A DNA stretch of 64,000 bases from Chryseosolibacter sp964551035 (GCA_964551035.1 CAZKBK010000019.1:25115-89114); one strand, 5' to 3'. Counted from the stretch's first letter, positions 18,995-27,865 are shown. Numbers and translations are program-made. The notes: generated by a model from the sequence alone, not told the origin.

Positions 18995-20347
18995 CTATGG
19001 TTTCCTGTCCCTGATCACCACGACGTCGACGGGCAGGTCACGTTCTACAAGGTCAAGATCATATTCCTTTAGTGCCTTACGCACGTCTGATACATTTGAC
19101 ATGACGGCCTTGATCTCGAGATCAACCTCTCCAACGTATCCTGTACGATCGATGACCGGTGTTGGCAGGTGTCGCAGGAGAAAATCCAATTCCTCAACAA
19201 ACCAGCTAATCATCTTGTTTTTCATGGATCCGCCCAAGCCCGAAAAAGAGGCCATCGGCTCCCCGCCTTTCGTCGCGATCTTGTCCCCGGTAGAAGTGCG
19301 GACCAACGCCAGGCATGGCAATACGCGTTTCTCCACCGAGAATTCATATTGCGGAAACATTCGCCGGAGGTCCTCAAAGGCCAGATGGTGAATTGAGTCG
19401 CCAAGATGTGGCGGAACAATCCGTTCATAACAAAACAAACTCTGCCTTTGCCAGGCGTCCCGACGGTCGTAGATGAAGCGCTCAGGGTCAGCAACGTCAG
19501 TAAAAACCCGATTGCGGCCGTATATTGTGTGATTGGCCGCACCGAGCACCATTGCCACCATGTTATCAAGCATGTAATTCGTGTATGTGACCCGCCGCGC
19601 GCCGTTTGGATATTTTCTGTAGTGGTAACCCGCCTGGGCACCCTCAATATAGCTCGTCAATACCGCCCCATATTTCAGCACCGCATCGGTGACCATGGAA
19701 TCGGCGAGCATCAAAGGCATTGCTCTGGGGTTATATTTCCTGACAACATCGTGTTTAACCTCAAATTGCCCCGCAACGCCGTCAAGCATCGCCTTCACGT
19801 TTGCCGCCGTCATCTCCGAAAGGCCCGTGATCGCCCGGACCACACCTTCGCCGTCGATCCATACATAGTGCGGCAGATAGGTATGGGGAAACATAGCCGT
19901 CAGCATGGTGTCGGCCGTCACAAAGGGAAGGTCCAGTTGATGTCCGATCCTCCTCTCAAACTTTTTCAGGAATGCGTCGACCTTTTCCTCCTGCTCATAG
20001 GCTACGGGAAGGAACTGTACACGATTGCCGAACGCACGTTGCATCGAATCCAGCTTGGGCAGGGATGCCACGCAGGGCGAACACCACGTTGCCCAGAAAT
20101 CGATGATCAGCAGCCGGCCCCGAAAATCACTCAGCGACAGGGATTGATCACGGTAGTTGTAAATATTTTCCAGACGCACATTGCGAACGCGGTCGCCAAT
20201 CCCAAAGACGGCCTGTGACCGGGAGGCGTTTACAACAAACACAACACACGCGATCATCAACCCTAAGGATCTGGCGCAAGGGCGCAACACGACCGAAGAG
20301 GCCCGCCCAAAACAACCGGCCTTCGTCAAAAAAAACAGCAATTTCAT
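18995..20347 (-). CDS. TlpA-like thioredoxin with DUF3738-like C-terminus
   Basis: A 450-residue exported protein. After a long signal region, residues about 45-190 form a TlpA/AhpC-type thioredoxin fold with the active site WATWCSPC. The C-terminal half is unusual: it ends with TPVIDRTGYVGEVDLE and LVERDLPVDVVVIRDRKP, which looks like DUF3738 (TIGR03435), a domain of unknown function common in soil bacteria. I read it as a periplasmic thiol-disulfide protein with a fused unknown domain. It is the last gene of the minus-strand SusC - SusD - receiver - TlpA block. The ATG at 20347 is chosen over a TTG at 20353. Nearby MauE-like and Cys-containing proteins suggest linked redox roles. Confidence 0.85.
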   Translation of the reverse strand: MKLLFFLTKAGCFGRASSVVLRPCARSLGLMIACVVFVVNASRSQAVFGIGDRVRNVRLENIYNYRDQSLSLSDFRGRLLIIDFWATWCSPCVASLPKLDSMQRAFGNRVQFLPVAYEQEEKVDAFLKKFERRIGHQLDLPFVTADTMLTAMFPHTYLPHYVWIDGEGVVRAITGLSEMTAANVKAMLDGVAGQFEVKHDVVRKYNPRAMPLMLADSMVTDAVLKYGAVLTSYIEGAQAGYHYRKYPNGARRVTYTNYMLDNMVAMVLGAANHTIYGRNRVFTDVADPERFIYDRRDAWQRQSLFCYERIVPPHLGDSIHHLAFEDLRRMFPQYEFSVEKRVLPCLALVRTSTGDKIATKGGEPMASFSGLGGSMKNKMISWFVEELDFLLRHLPTPVIDRTGYVGEVDLEIKAVMSNVSDVRKALKEYDLDLVERDLPVDVVVIRDRKP

Positions 20348-20407
20348 AACCAATACTTGTTTAGATTATTAGAGAATTTCGTCATTTCATTCGCTATTGC
20401 ATAACGA

Positions 20408-20812
20408 TCACAAGCCGTAGTATCCCCTCCCCGCCACAGCAGCCAGCTTCAGTTCAGAGACCGGCCTCATGATGAAGTGGTCTATCCCCAATGTCCGGGC
20501 ACGTTTTTGATCGTCCGGGTTGACCGATGAGGTCACCATTGCGATAGTCAACTTGTCGCGGTGAATGCAATTGATATCGTTCAATGCCGACACGAATTCG
20601 AATCCGTTCATCACCGGCATATGAACCTCCACGATGAGGATCTGGGGCATCTCCAGTAACGCCCCACAGTAGGCGCGCAGAAGGTTCAGCGCTTCAAGTC
20701 CATTGAACGCGCTGTGCACCTTCTTTGCAAATCCCAGCGAAGAAATGATTCTTTCCATGAGGAAATGATTCGACTGGTCATCGTCGACAAGAAGAACATC
20801 TTTCTTTTCCAT
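20408..20812 (-). CDS. Single-domain receiver with Glu at the phospho-acceptor site
   Basis: A 134-residue CheY-like protein without an output domain. The acidic pocket VDDD (10-12) is intact and the fold motif HMPVMNGFEF is clear, but the residue that should be the phospho-acceptor Asp is Glu62 (ILIVEVHMP), and the conserved Lys is Arg126 (FIMRPVS); Thr104 remains. Glu at this place often mimics the phosphorylated state, so the protein may be constitutively active or serve only as a binding module. The start at 20812 lies 8 bp from the SusD stop, so the two are likely co-transcribed. The open frame continues upstream into SusD, but that extension is not receiver-like. Confidence 0.88.
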   Translation of the reverse strand: MEKKDVLLVDDDQSNHFLMERIISSLGFAKKVHSAFNGLEALNLLRAYCGALLEMPQILIVEVHMPVMNGFEFVSALNDINCIHRDKLTIAMVTSSVNPDDQKRARTLGIDHFIMRPVSELKLAAVAGRGYYGL

Positions 20813-20819
20813 CTGCCGT

Positions 20820-22166
20820 TCAACGCGGATTCTGTTCGATACCGCTGGCCACGATCTCATTGTGTGGTATCGGAAAGACATACCGGGCACTATTGGGCGT
20901 GAGCTTGTATTCCACACCATCGATCTCCCGTACAAGCGTTTTGCGGAAACGTTCCTCAAGGTTCAATCTCCTCAGGTCCATCCACCGGATGCCGCGAAAG
21001 AGAAGTTCCTTGCGGCGTTCCTCCAGAATGATTTCGAGTAATCGCTCTTCGTCGGTTTCGTCGACAGGTACAAAGGTACCAGCCCGCCATCGCTTGGCCA
21101 GCAGCGTGTTGAGGTCTGACAGCGCCCCCGCGATATCACTACGACGCGCGCGGCATTCGGCCCGGGTCAGGTAGAGCTCATCGTTAGCGATACCGGCAAA
21201 CCAGACCAGCTGGCCGGTATAGTGGCCCTTAAAATTGAAACGGCCACCGGCGCCCGGACGGAAAAAAATTTCCTTCCTGAGATCGTTGTCGTCATAGGAC
21301 GCGTACAACGTCGGGTCCACGTGCGTGGTCGGCCAGATCATATACAGATAAACGTACATCGAGGCATGAAATAAAACCTCGTCGCCAAGACCGGGAAAAG
21401 GGATGAAAGCCTGTGCATCGACCGTGTTGTAGTCGAGCAACGTTCCGTCCAACTCCAGGGCGGCTGTTGCGTGCTCCTCCGCGCGTACGAAGTCGCTCAT
21501 CGACAGATACACGCGTGACAACAGTGCATGTGCAGCCGCCTTTGAAGGGCGGGTGCGTACCACCACCTTATCCGGAAGGTAGTTAAGGGATTCGGTCAGG
21601 TCGCCGGCGATCCGCGCGTAGGTTTCATCAAGCCCGGCGCGTGTCACGGGGGCATTCACATCAGCGGTAAGACGCAGTGGAATTCCGAGGCCGCCTTCGG
21701 GGCCATATGGCGGCGCAAACACCTTGGCCAGGTGAAAGTGCGCATGCGCACGGTAGAATAGCGCGCTGCCCTTCAGGACCGTCCACTGCGGCGTCCGCCT
21801 GATATCCTCATCCATCCGGTCCAGGGCGGTGAGGGCAACATTGGAATAGAACACCGCCTCGTAGGGGTGGCTCCAGTCACCGTTCGACATAGCGCCTTCA
21901 TAAATATCCTCGGCCCATAAGTAGCTGTTGCGCGCTACATCCCCATAGGCGGTCAGGCCCGATGCCGTTGTGAACACATCGTCGGTAGCCACGTCGGTCA
22001 ATCCGGGCACTCCGTTCATCACGCGCGTATTGTCGAGCAATGCCTGCAAATCCTCGGGCCGCGTCGGTATTACCAGCGCCTTGCTCGGTTTCGCATCCAA
22101 AAATTCGTCGTTGCAACCGAAAACGATCAGTGCAAGTCCGTATAGAAAGAATATGGTTCTGGTCAT
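20820..22166 (-). CDS. SusD/RagB-family outer-membrane lipoprotein
   Basis: A 448-residue lipoprotein with lipobox VFGC followed by NDEFLDAKPSKALVIPTRPEDLQALLDN, the usual N-terminus of SusD-like proteins, then TPR-like helices and the conserved end ARYVFPIPHNEI. SusD proteins cap the SusC pore and bind the substrate at the cell surface. It lies 39 bp after SusC in the same direction. The ligand cannot be deduced; there are no glycosidase genes in this block, and TlpA-linked SusCD pairs often handle peptides or unknown substrates. The ATG at 22190 is an alternative start. Confidence 0.93.
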   Translation of the reverse strand: MTRTIFFLYGLALIVFGCNDEFLDAKPSKALVIPTRPEDLQALLDNTRVMNGVPGLTDVATDDVFTTASGLTAYGDVARNSYLWAEDIYEGAMSNGDWSHPYEAVFYSNVALTALDRMDEDIRRTPQWTVLKGSALFYRAHAHFHLAKVFAPPYGPEGGLGIPLRLTADVNAPVTRAGLDETYARIAGDLTESLNYLPDKVVVRTRPSKAAAHALLSRVYLSMSDFVRAEEHATAALELDGTLLDYNTVDAQAFIPFPGLGDEVLFHASMYVYLYMIWPTTHVDPTLYASYDDNDLRKEIFFRPGAGGRFNFKGHYTGQLVWFAGIANDELYLTRAECRARRSDIAGALSDLNTLLAKRWRAGTFVPVDETDEERLLEIILEERRKELLFRGIRWMDLRRLNLEERFRKTLVREIDGVEYKLTPNSARYVFPIPHNEIVASGIEQNPR

Positions 22167-22205
22167 GCTATTTCTGTCTTTAGGTTTCATTTTGTTTGAT
22201 CGTGT

Positions 22206-25200
22206 CTAGAGTTCCAGCCTGATGCCGAGGGCGGCAGATCTCGCGGGAGGTAACGTCGGGTAATCCGGATCGATATCGTTCCTGGTTGCCTTCCAAAGAA
22301 TGCACGGATTGGAGAAATAGGCATATAGTTCCACGCTGAACGGCATACGACGGCTTTCATTGAACTGGTAGCCAAGCCTCACGTCTTGCAACCGGATGTG
22401 ATCACCGCGTTCCACCAGGGCTTCAGAATACAGGTACATATTGTCGCGATTGGAACTGCCCGACAGTGGCATGGAAGGAACATCCGTATGATTTTCGTCG
22501 CCCGGATTTTGCCACCTCCTGGCAAAGTCGCCGTGGCTTACCCTTCCCTGCAGGAGGCTGCCATAGTGAAGGGACCTCATCCGAAACCAGTAGCCAAGCC
22601 GGTAGCTGATGTTGAAAGATACCGAAAGGTTTTTCCATGCGAGCGTATTTCGCAAGGCGCCAAACCACGTCGGGCGTGCCGGACCGTGGTAGATGAGGGA
22701 ATCAGGTGTCGCGTTCACGATGATTGCGTTGTAGTCGGTACTCGGAGTGCCGGCGACATAGCCGCGTGGATCCCCTGTCGACGGATCCAACCCCGCCCAG
22801 CGGAAGCTGTAGATGGCAAACAATGGCCGCCCTTCCAGCGGAACAAAGAATTCCGTCGAGCCGCTACCATTTTGGGTGTACGAGAGTGCCGAGGCCTCCA
22901 ACTCATAAGCCGTGACTTCTTCGGTGATATGGCTCGTCAACACATCGACGTTCCAAAGGAGTTTCTGCGACAGGGGCCGCGCGCTCAACGTGATGTCGAA
23001 TCCACGACCCAATGTACTGGCCGTATTGCCTGTGAACTCGCTAATGCCCGTCGATGGTGAATAGGGAATTGTACCGATCAGATCCAGGCCGCGTTTCCGG
23101 TAGAATTCGATGCTGCCCTTCAGAGCATTGCCGGCAAACCCAAAGTCCGCCCCTACATTGATCATATGCACACGCTCCCAGCGCAGCGCTTCGTTGGGTG
23201 GGTTCACAACAATGCCGTAAGGAAGGCCGCTGTACGGATCAGTGCCGAGCCTGCGCGCCGTGGTCAGGGCGGTGACATTCTTGTTTACGTTACCGTTGTA
23301 GCCATAGGTGGCGCGGAACCTCAGGTAGTTGGCCCAGGCCGGTCGGAAGAATGACTCCTCGCTGGCTGTCCAGGCAGCACCCGCCGACCACAATGGTACC
23401 CCGCGTTGGTTACTCCGGACGCCGAAAAGGTTCGACTGGTCTTTGCGTGCGCTTAGCGAAAGGGTATAACGCCGGCGAAAAGAGTACGCAACATTTCCAA
23501 ACCATGACAGATAGCGGTCCGTTGTCGCGTACTGCCCTGCATTCGAGGGGATGCGGAGATTAGAAGGCCGATCATACTGCGGAAAGAAACTCACGTAATC
23601 GATCGCCGCCTGGTGCGTGGCCAGTTCATCATCGTAGCCATAGTACCGGAAACGCGAACCCTGGCTGTTTCGCATCCGTACTTCGTAGCCAGCCACACCG
23701 TTCAACGCATGGTCACCCCAGGAATGCTCGTAAGTGAACTGCGCCCTCGCATTGTGACTTTGGGATATACGCGTCTGCTGATCGAGGATGCCACCCACCG
23801 GCACAGGATGGGAAAACGATCCGCCTGGCACCACCTCCGTAAACCGATTGATGAGGTCACGGGCAAACCACGTTTCCAAACTATAGTGGTCGCGTTCACG
23901 CTGCGATCCACTCCAGTATTGGTAGAGCACCTCGCCCTTCAATCCCGGTGCTGCCTTCCAACCTATTTGAGCGTTCAGCCTGTAATCGGCGCCGCGCACG
24001 GTGTTGTCTGCCAGCGCGATCTCTTCGAGCGGAACATAACTCCAGTCCAACAAGCCCGACGCCGCTGCAGCCTCGGTGAACGATTGCCGGTACTCATGTG
24101 TGGTTGTCAGATTCCGGCCTTCATCATCCCGGAGCCGCGCGTAGGGATACAGCGCCTGGACTGACGTCACGTTGGTCGCAATAGTGCCCGCATTATTGCT
24201 CGTGGCGTTTCGCAGTGTGTAGTAAATACCGGTAGAGATTTCGAGCCGATCGTCGAGCAACGCCCAGCCATTGCGCGCATTCAGTGTCAGACGACGATCA
24301 TCGTTGCCGACCAGTTGATGCGCGACGCGGTCCGTTCCTACGGAAAAATAATAGCGGTTGTGTGCGCCGTTTCCTTCAATACTCAGCGCATACTGCTGCC
24401 GGACTTCGGGACGGTAAAAGAATTCCTCGAAATCGTCCCAGACGTTATTTTTTCGGAGCGCATCCAGTTGTGCCTCATAGTCAGCGTCCGGGATCGAACC
24501 GTCGCGGTTACCGATCATTAGTTCAACAGCCGGGCTTATCGCCGTATGAGTCGAAGAGTTCTCCGCAGCATCATAGAATCCCTGCGCGAAAAGCATCTCC
24601 TCCAGGGAAATGAAGTCGGCGGCGGACATGCGGGGTACATAGTTGAGATCAGGCCTTTCGGCAACCGTCACATTTCCGTTGAAAAAGACACGCGGCGAGG
24701 AACTCTCGCCCCGGCGCGTGGTAATAACGATCACCCCATTCCCCGCGCGCGCACCCCATATCGATGCAGCCGCTGCATCCTTCAATACCGTGATGCTTTC
24801 AACATCGTTCGGGTTGATGGTAGAAATGTCGCCATCATAGGGAAAATTGTCGACTACGATGAGCGGGCTCATATCTGAAAACAACGTTGCTGTTCCACGA
24901 ATGCTGATGTCGTTTTCGCGATTCGGAATATTGCGGTTGAAGATGAGCCCGCTGGTGACGTCGGCCATTCTTGCCAGGATGTCCGTGCTTACGGCACGCC
25001 GGACAAGGGACTCATCCAGATGGGTAAACGACCCGGTGACACGCTCCCGAGGCAACGTTTCATATCCGGTTGAAACGATCGTAACTTCATCCAGTGTGGT
25101 GATGTCTTCAGTCAAAGAAACATCACCGCTAACGCCCTCCCGGGGCGTCAACGTGACGGGTTGATAGCCGATGAATGAAAAGACCAGCACCTCGCCGTCT

Positions 25201-25394
25201 TTCACCTCGATCGAGTAGCGGCCGTCCGCATCGGTTGACGTACCGCGCGTGGTACCGCGGATCACGACGTTCACCCCTGCCAGGGGGTCACCCGACCCCA
25301 CAGCGCTGACCTGCCCTGAGAGAAGGCGCGCTTGGCAGAAAGCGTGATATCCTCCAAAGAGGATCACAAAACATACAAGTAGGGTTCTAATCAT
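22206..25394 (-). CDS. SusC/RagA-family TonB-dependent outer-membrane transporter
   Basis: A 1062-residue protein starting with a signal peptide (MIRTLLVCFVILFGG), then a carboxypeptidase-regulatory-like domain (about 23-105; VNVVIRGTTRGTSTDADGRY), a plug domain ending with the SusC signature ESITVLKDAAAASIWGARAG, and a long beta-barrel. It imports or exports substrate across the outer membrane with TonB energy, together with the SusD partner downstream. The ATG at 25394 is chosen because it begins the signal peptide; a longer frame uses a non-ATG codon at 25433. It is the first gene of the minus-strand block. Confidence 0.95.
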   Translation of the reverse strand: MIRTLLVCFVILFGGYHAFCQARLLSGQVSAVGSGDPLAGVNVVIRGTTRGTSTDADGRYSIEVKDGEVLVFSFIGYQPVTLTPREGVSGDVSLTEDITTLDEVTIVSTGYETLPRERVTGSFTHLDESLVRRAVSTDILARMADVTSGLIFNRNIPNRENDISIRGTATLFSDMSPLIVVDNFPYDGDISTINPNDVESITVLKDAAAASIWGARAGNGVIVITTRRGESSSPRVFFNGNVTVAERPDLNYVPRMSAADFISLEEMLFAQGFYDAAENSSTHTAISPAVELMIGNRDGSIPDADYEAQLDALRKNNVWDDFEEFFYRPEVRQQYALSIEGNGAHNRYYFSVGTDRVAHQLVGNDDRRLTLNARNGWALLDDRLEISTGIYYTLRNATSNNAGTIATNVTSVQALYPYARLRDDEGRNLTTTHEYRQSFTEAAAASGLLDWSYVPLEEIALADNTVRGADYRLNAQIGWKAAPGLKGEVLYQYWSGSQRERDHYSLETWFARDLINRFTEVVPGGSFSHPVPVGGILDQQTRISQSHNARAQFTYEHSWGDHALNGVAGYEVRMRNSQGSRFRYYGYDDELATHQAAIDYVSFFPQYDRPSNLRIPSNAGQYATTDRYLSWFGNVAYSFRRRYTLSLSARKDQSNLFGVRSNQRGVPLWSAGAAWTASEESFFRPAWANYLRFRATYGYNGNVNKNVTALTTARRLGTDPYSGLPYGIVVNPPNEALRWERVHMINVGADFGFAGNALKGSIEFYRKRGLDLIGTIPYSPSTGISEFTGNTASTLGRGFDITLSARPLSQKLLWNVDVLTSHITEEVTAYELEASALSYTQNGSGSTEFFVPLEGRPLFAIYSFRWAGLDPSTGDPRGYVAGTPSTDYNAIIVNATPDSLIYHGPARPTWFGALRNTLAWKNLSVSFNISYRLGYWFRMRSLHYGSLLQGRVSHGDFARRWQNPGDENHTDVPSMPLSGSSNRDNMYLYSEALVERGDHIRLQDVRLGYQFNESRRMPFSVELYAYFSNPCILWKATRNDIDPDYPTLPPARSAALGIRLEL

Positions 25395-25730
25395 AGATAT
25401 GGTGTTTAGGTGGCGATAAATTGAGCGAGACAAGACTCCTGTTCCTCAAAAGCCCCGAAGCATGGTTTCATTCATGCAGTAATTTCTTCACTTTCGTATC
25501 GGTGATCATGGTCCGCCACACAGGGGCGGATGCAGCGCAGCGTATCTTCTCACCTTCTTCATTGAATATCTCCGCTTGCCATGTCGCCCGCCATCCCGCC
25601 TGGGCTGGCAAGGCGTACACGGCAGCAGGATTTATTAACCTAAACTTGTCATTGTGTTGCCCGTCGGGTCCGCACGTGGACGACCCGGTACTAACGCTGA
25701 GCTTGCGAAATGCACAGTACGATCGAAGCT
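25395..25730. other. Leader region of the SusC block, no supported gene
   Basis: This 336-bp stretch holds the presumed SusC promoter, though I cannot point to a convincing -7/-33 pair. A minus-strand frame is open from about 25728 to 25484 but has no start codon until its last 14 codons, so I do not call it. Confidence 0.4.
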
Positions 25731-25786
25731 AGCTCGGGGGCCGCTTGCAAAGGAGGAAGATGAGTGCGAAGAGGGTCATGCCTGAA

Positions 25787-26011
25787 TCAGTTAGATGATC
25801 GTTTGTCCGTTTCATGTGACCTTTGGGGCCCCAGGAGCGTGAGCAGGTCAAAGACTACCTTAAGGTTTTCCATTAGCTCCGGCTCACAATTGCCTATTTC
25901 AATTTTCCCCAGTATGCCGCGGAGCCCATGGTAATACCTTGGAACCTGATCGATCTTCGCGTTGGGGATCGTGATGCGTATTTCCCGCCTGTCATTTACG
26001 TATTCGATCAT
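25787..26011 (-). CDS. Unknown 74-aa protein, duplicated in the window
   Basis: A soluble protein of 74 residues, MIEYVNDRREIRITIPN at the N-terminus and then YYHGLRGILGKIEI, CEPELMENLKVVFDLL. It has a close paralogue at 27388 (roughly 65-70% identical by eye). No signal peptide, membrane helix or known motif is visible. Each copy sits head-to-head with a small HTH gene (this one intact, the other decayed), a layout like toxin-antitoxin or phage-type switch modules, but there is no sequence evidence of toxicity. Conservation of the frame in both copies argues that it is a real gene. Confidence 0.7.
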   Translation of the reverse strand: MIEYVNDRREIRITIPNAKIDQVPRYYHGLRGILGKIEIGNCEPELMENLKVVFDLLTLLGPQRSHETDKRSSN

Positions 26012-26121
26012 AAGATATACCGTTTTGTTGTACTAAAGTAGTTTTTTATTACACTACATGCAAATTTCCGTAATGTTTTTTGTGATTATTGTACCGACTA
26101 TACCTATATATGTACTCAAAA

Positions 26122-26364
26122 ATGGAAAACATGTCAGGAGTAACACGCCTCGGTGAGTATTTTGAGTCCAGATCGATAAGCAAAGCACGGGTAGGAAAGA
26201 AGATCGGTGTGAGCAAGAACCGCATGACCGCTATCACGACAAGTCAACGGGCGCGCCTCACAGCGGAGGAACTTTATCTCATCGCGCTTGCGATCGAGGT
26301 CAAGCCTGGAGATCTGTTGGAGTATGTTTGTGGTCATCTGAGCATCGATGACAGGCAAGCGTGA
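26122..26364 (+). CDS. Small HTH (Cro/CI-like) DNA-binding protein
   Basis: An 80-residue protein with a helix-turn-helix around GEYFESRSISKARVGKKIG then VSKNRMTAI, and a following helix TAEELYLIALAIEVKPGDLLEYV, the usual end of XRE-type domains. It is transcribed away from the 74-aa gene at 25787, with an AT-rich 110-bp gap between them that could hold an autoregulated promoter. A decayed copy lies at 27712. Alternative starts exist at 26089 and 26131. Likely a local repressor; targets unknown. Confidence 0.75.
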   Translation: MENMSGVTRLGEYFESRSISKARVGKKIGVSKNRMTAITTSQRARLTAEELYLIALAIEVKPGDLLEYVCGHLSIDDRQA

Positions 26365-26420
26365 CAGCGGTGAGCCCGATGGTTTCGGACCGCCTTCGGA
26401 CTAATTCTTTATGTGTCCCA

Positions 26421-26664
26421 CTCAAGCGTACCCGCAATGCCACTGTGTGTAGTCAAACATGAATTTGTCATTTCATTTATTAGCATTCCCGGGAGCGTCA
26501 CCCTCGGGGTATACGCGACAACGTTCCTTTTGCATCGCATTCTGAAATCCAAGCATTGAATCCGGGATTCATCAGTGATATCAACAATAATTTCCGGTGA
26601 AATTTCATGGTACGACGCTATTTATCCCCTTCTCATTCGTTTTATCCGGCAGATTTACAGGGTC
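26421..26664 (+). repeat. Direct repeat, copy B (MauE upstream region)
   Basis: Partner of 18257-18507. It ends at the start codon of the intact MauE gene and should carry that gene's promoter or leader. Differences between copies are mostly point changes, so the duplication is old but clearly recognisable. Confidence 0.8.
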
Positions 26665-27102
26665 ATGAGAACGGAACGGATAAACCCAAAAATCTTTACT
26701 TCCATCGCAGGAGCGCTTTTCGTAGTCCTCTTCGCGTATGCCGCCACCGACAAACTGATGCACATCCGCGAGTTCCGGAATCACCTGGGCGTGACGTTCC
26801 TCTCACCCATGCGCGGCGTCATCGTCTGGATGGCGCCGGCAGCGGAGTTGCTCACCTGTTTGTTTCTTATGGTTCCGGCATGGCGAAAGATGGGATTGTG
26901 GTCAGCCTTCACGCTCATGATAGTGTTCACCGCTTACATCATCGTTATGCTAACTGCGTTCGACCGCATTCCTTGCTCCTGCGGCGGTGTGATCAACACC
27001 CTTTCGTGGCATGAACACCTCATTTTCAACACGGCTTTGATCCTGTTGGCGGGAGGTGCGCTCCTGCTCCACGTCAAATTCGACAGGAAGAAAAAATTAT
27101 AG
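26665..27102 (+). CDS. MauE/DoxX-like redox membrane protein
   Basis: A 145-residue four-helix membrane protein. It has the MauE hallmarks: TDKLMHIREFRNHL after helix 1, a CSCGG pair of cysteines before the last helix, and LSWHEHLIFN. MauE in methylotrophs helps form disulfides in methylamine dehydrogenase; Bacteroidota members sit next to small exported proteins or thioredoxins and are thought to handle thiol redox at the membrane. Here the next gene, 100 bp downstream, encodes a small exported Cys protein, and a TlpA gene lies in the same region. The ATG at 26665 is chosen because the remnant at 18508 keeps the same N-terminus. This is the only intact copy. Confidence 0.88.
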   Translation: MRTERINPKIFTSIAGALFVVLFAYAATDKLMHIREFRNHLGVTFLSPMRGVIVWMAPAAELLTCLFLMVPAWRKMGLWSAFTLMIVFTAYIIVMLTAFDRIPCSCGGVINTLSWHEHLIFNTALILLAGGALLLHVKFDRKKKL

Positions 27103-27203
27103 CGCTATCGTTCAGAGGAAGCCGAAAACCTGGGAGAGAGTAGGCATTTTCAATTCAAGACGTTTTGTCGTTTTTTGAGCGTAAAAAAAGCGATGCAATC
27201 ATT

Positions 27204-27362
27204 ATGAAAAAGATCATGAAGATCATCCCAGCGCTTGCGCTGGTCATCGGCGCAGGCATGGCATTCGCCGGCGTCACACCGGCGGCACGCGTCCCTGATA
27301 TAAAAAGCGGCCTGTATCAAGGGGAGCCGAACTCGGTGGTCGCTTGCAAAGAAGGAGGATAA
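27204..27362 (+). CDS. Small exported protein, DUF6520-like (copy B, shortened)
   Basis: A 52-residue protein whose signal peptide differs from copy A (18671) by one residue (Val10 to Ala), while the mature part is unrelated and only about 29 residues long with a single Cys48 near the end (VACKEGG). The 100-bp region upstream is also nearly identical to that of copy A. The short tail matches the orphan tail at 25731-25763, so this gene may be a fusion of a 5' part and the 3' end of another copy, or a truncated product. It may or may not be functional. Confidence 0.65.
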   Translation: MKKIMKIIPALALVIGAGMAFAGVTPAARVPDIKSGLYQGEPNSVVACKEGG

Positions 27363-27387
27363 AGTGCAAAGGGGTCATCGTGGTCAG

Positions 27388-27609
27388 TTATGTAAATCGC
27401 CTGCCTGTTCCCATTGACCGTTGTGGCGTAAGGTGCACAAGGAGGTCAAAGACTGCCTTTAAATTTTCTATTAATTCCGGCTCGCAATCCCCGAGTTCAA
27501 TTTTGCTTAATACACCGCGAAGTCCCCGGTAATACCTTGAGATCTGACCGATCTTCGCGTTTGGGATCGTGATGCGTATTTCCCGCGTATCATTTACATA
27601 TTCGACCAT
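27388..27609 (-). CDS. Unknown 73-aa protein, paralogue of the 25787 gene
   Basis: This 73-residue protein repeats the layout of its paralogue: MVEYVNDTREIRITIPN, YYRGLRGVLSKIEL, CEPELIENLKAVFDLL, with substitutions mainly in the C-terminal tail. The frame is intact even though its divergent HTH partner is broken, which suggests that the small protein is tolerated or useful without this particular HTH copy. Function unknown. Confidence 0.68.
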   Translation of the reverse strand: MVEYVNDTREIRITIPNAKIGQISRYYRGLRGVLSKIELGDCEPELIENLKAVFDLLVHLTPQRSMGTGRRFT

Positions 27610-27711
27610 GAGGGATACCGTTTTGTTACACCAAAGTAATACTAATACGCACTACCTCCAAAACTTTTGTGTCATTTTTTGTTACTATTGTACCGATTAT
27701 ATATATATTGG

Positions 27712-27865
27712 GAAACGTATCCGGGATTAGCACGCGTGGGGTAAGTATTTTGAGTCCCGATCAATATGGACAGGGCACGAGGGTAGAAACAAGACCGGTG
27801 TGGGTTTATCTAATCGGCCCTAAAAGAAACGCAAACCGGGCGATCTGATTGAAGTAATGTTTTGT
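27712..27865 (+). pseudogene. Decayed HTH gene
   Basis: This stretch aligns with the HTH gene at 26122 (GTAAGTATTTTGAGTCCCGATC here, GTGAGTATTTTGAGTCCAGATC there; CCGGGCGATCTGATTGAAGT near the end). It lacks the start codon, has an early in-frame stop caused by a one-base shift, and has lost part of the middle. No protein can be made from it. Confidence 0.75.

Larger units (their letters stand above)
25731..26364. repeat. First copy of a tandem segment (small-protein tail, 74-aa gene, HTH gene)
   Basis: This segment aligns with 27331-27870 in the same orientation, about 1.6 kb downstream. It starts with the orphan C-terminal tail of a DUF6520-like gene (25731-25763, encoding SSGAACKGGR and a stop, compared with NSVVACKEGG in copy B), followed by the 74-aa gene on the minus strand and the HTH gene on the plus strand. 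This copy of the HTH gene is intact. Confidence 0.8.

Noticed and set aside
25484..25728. Minus-strand frame open for about 80 codons upstream of SusC
   Set aside because: Plausible-looking composition but no start codon except near its end and an upstream TAG; it could be a remnant, but there is too little evidence.
18257..27203. Composite transposon with the direct repeats as insertion sequences
   Set aside because: The repeats carry MauE and small-protein genes, not a transposase, and have no terminal inverted repeats; gene duplication explains them better.
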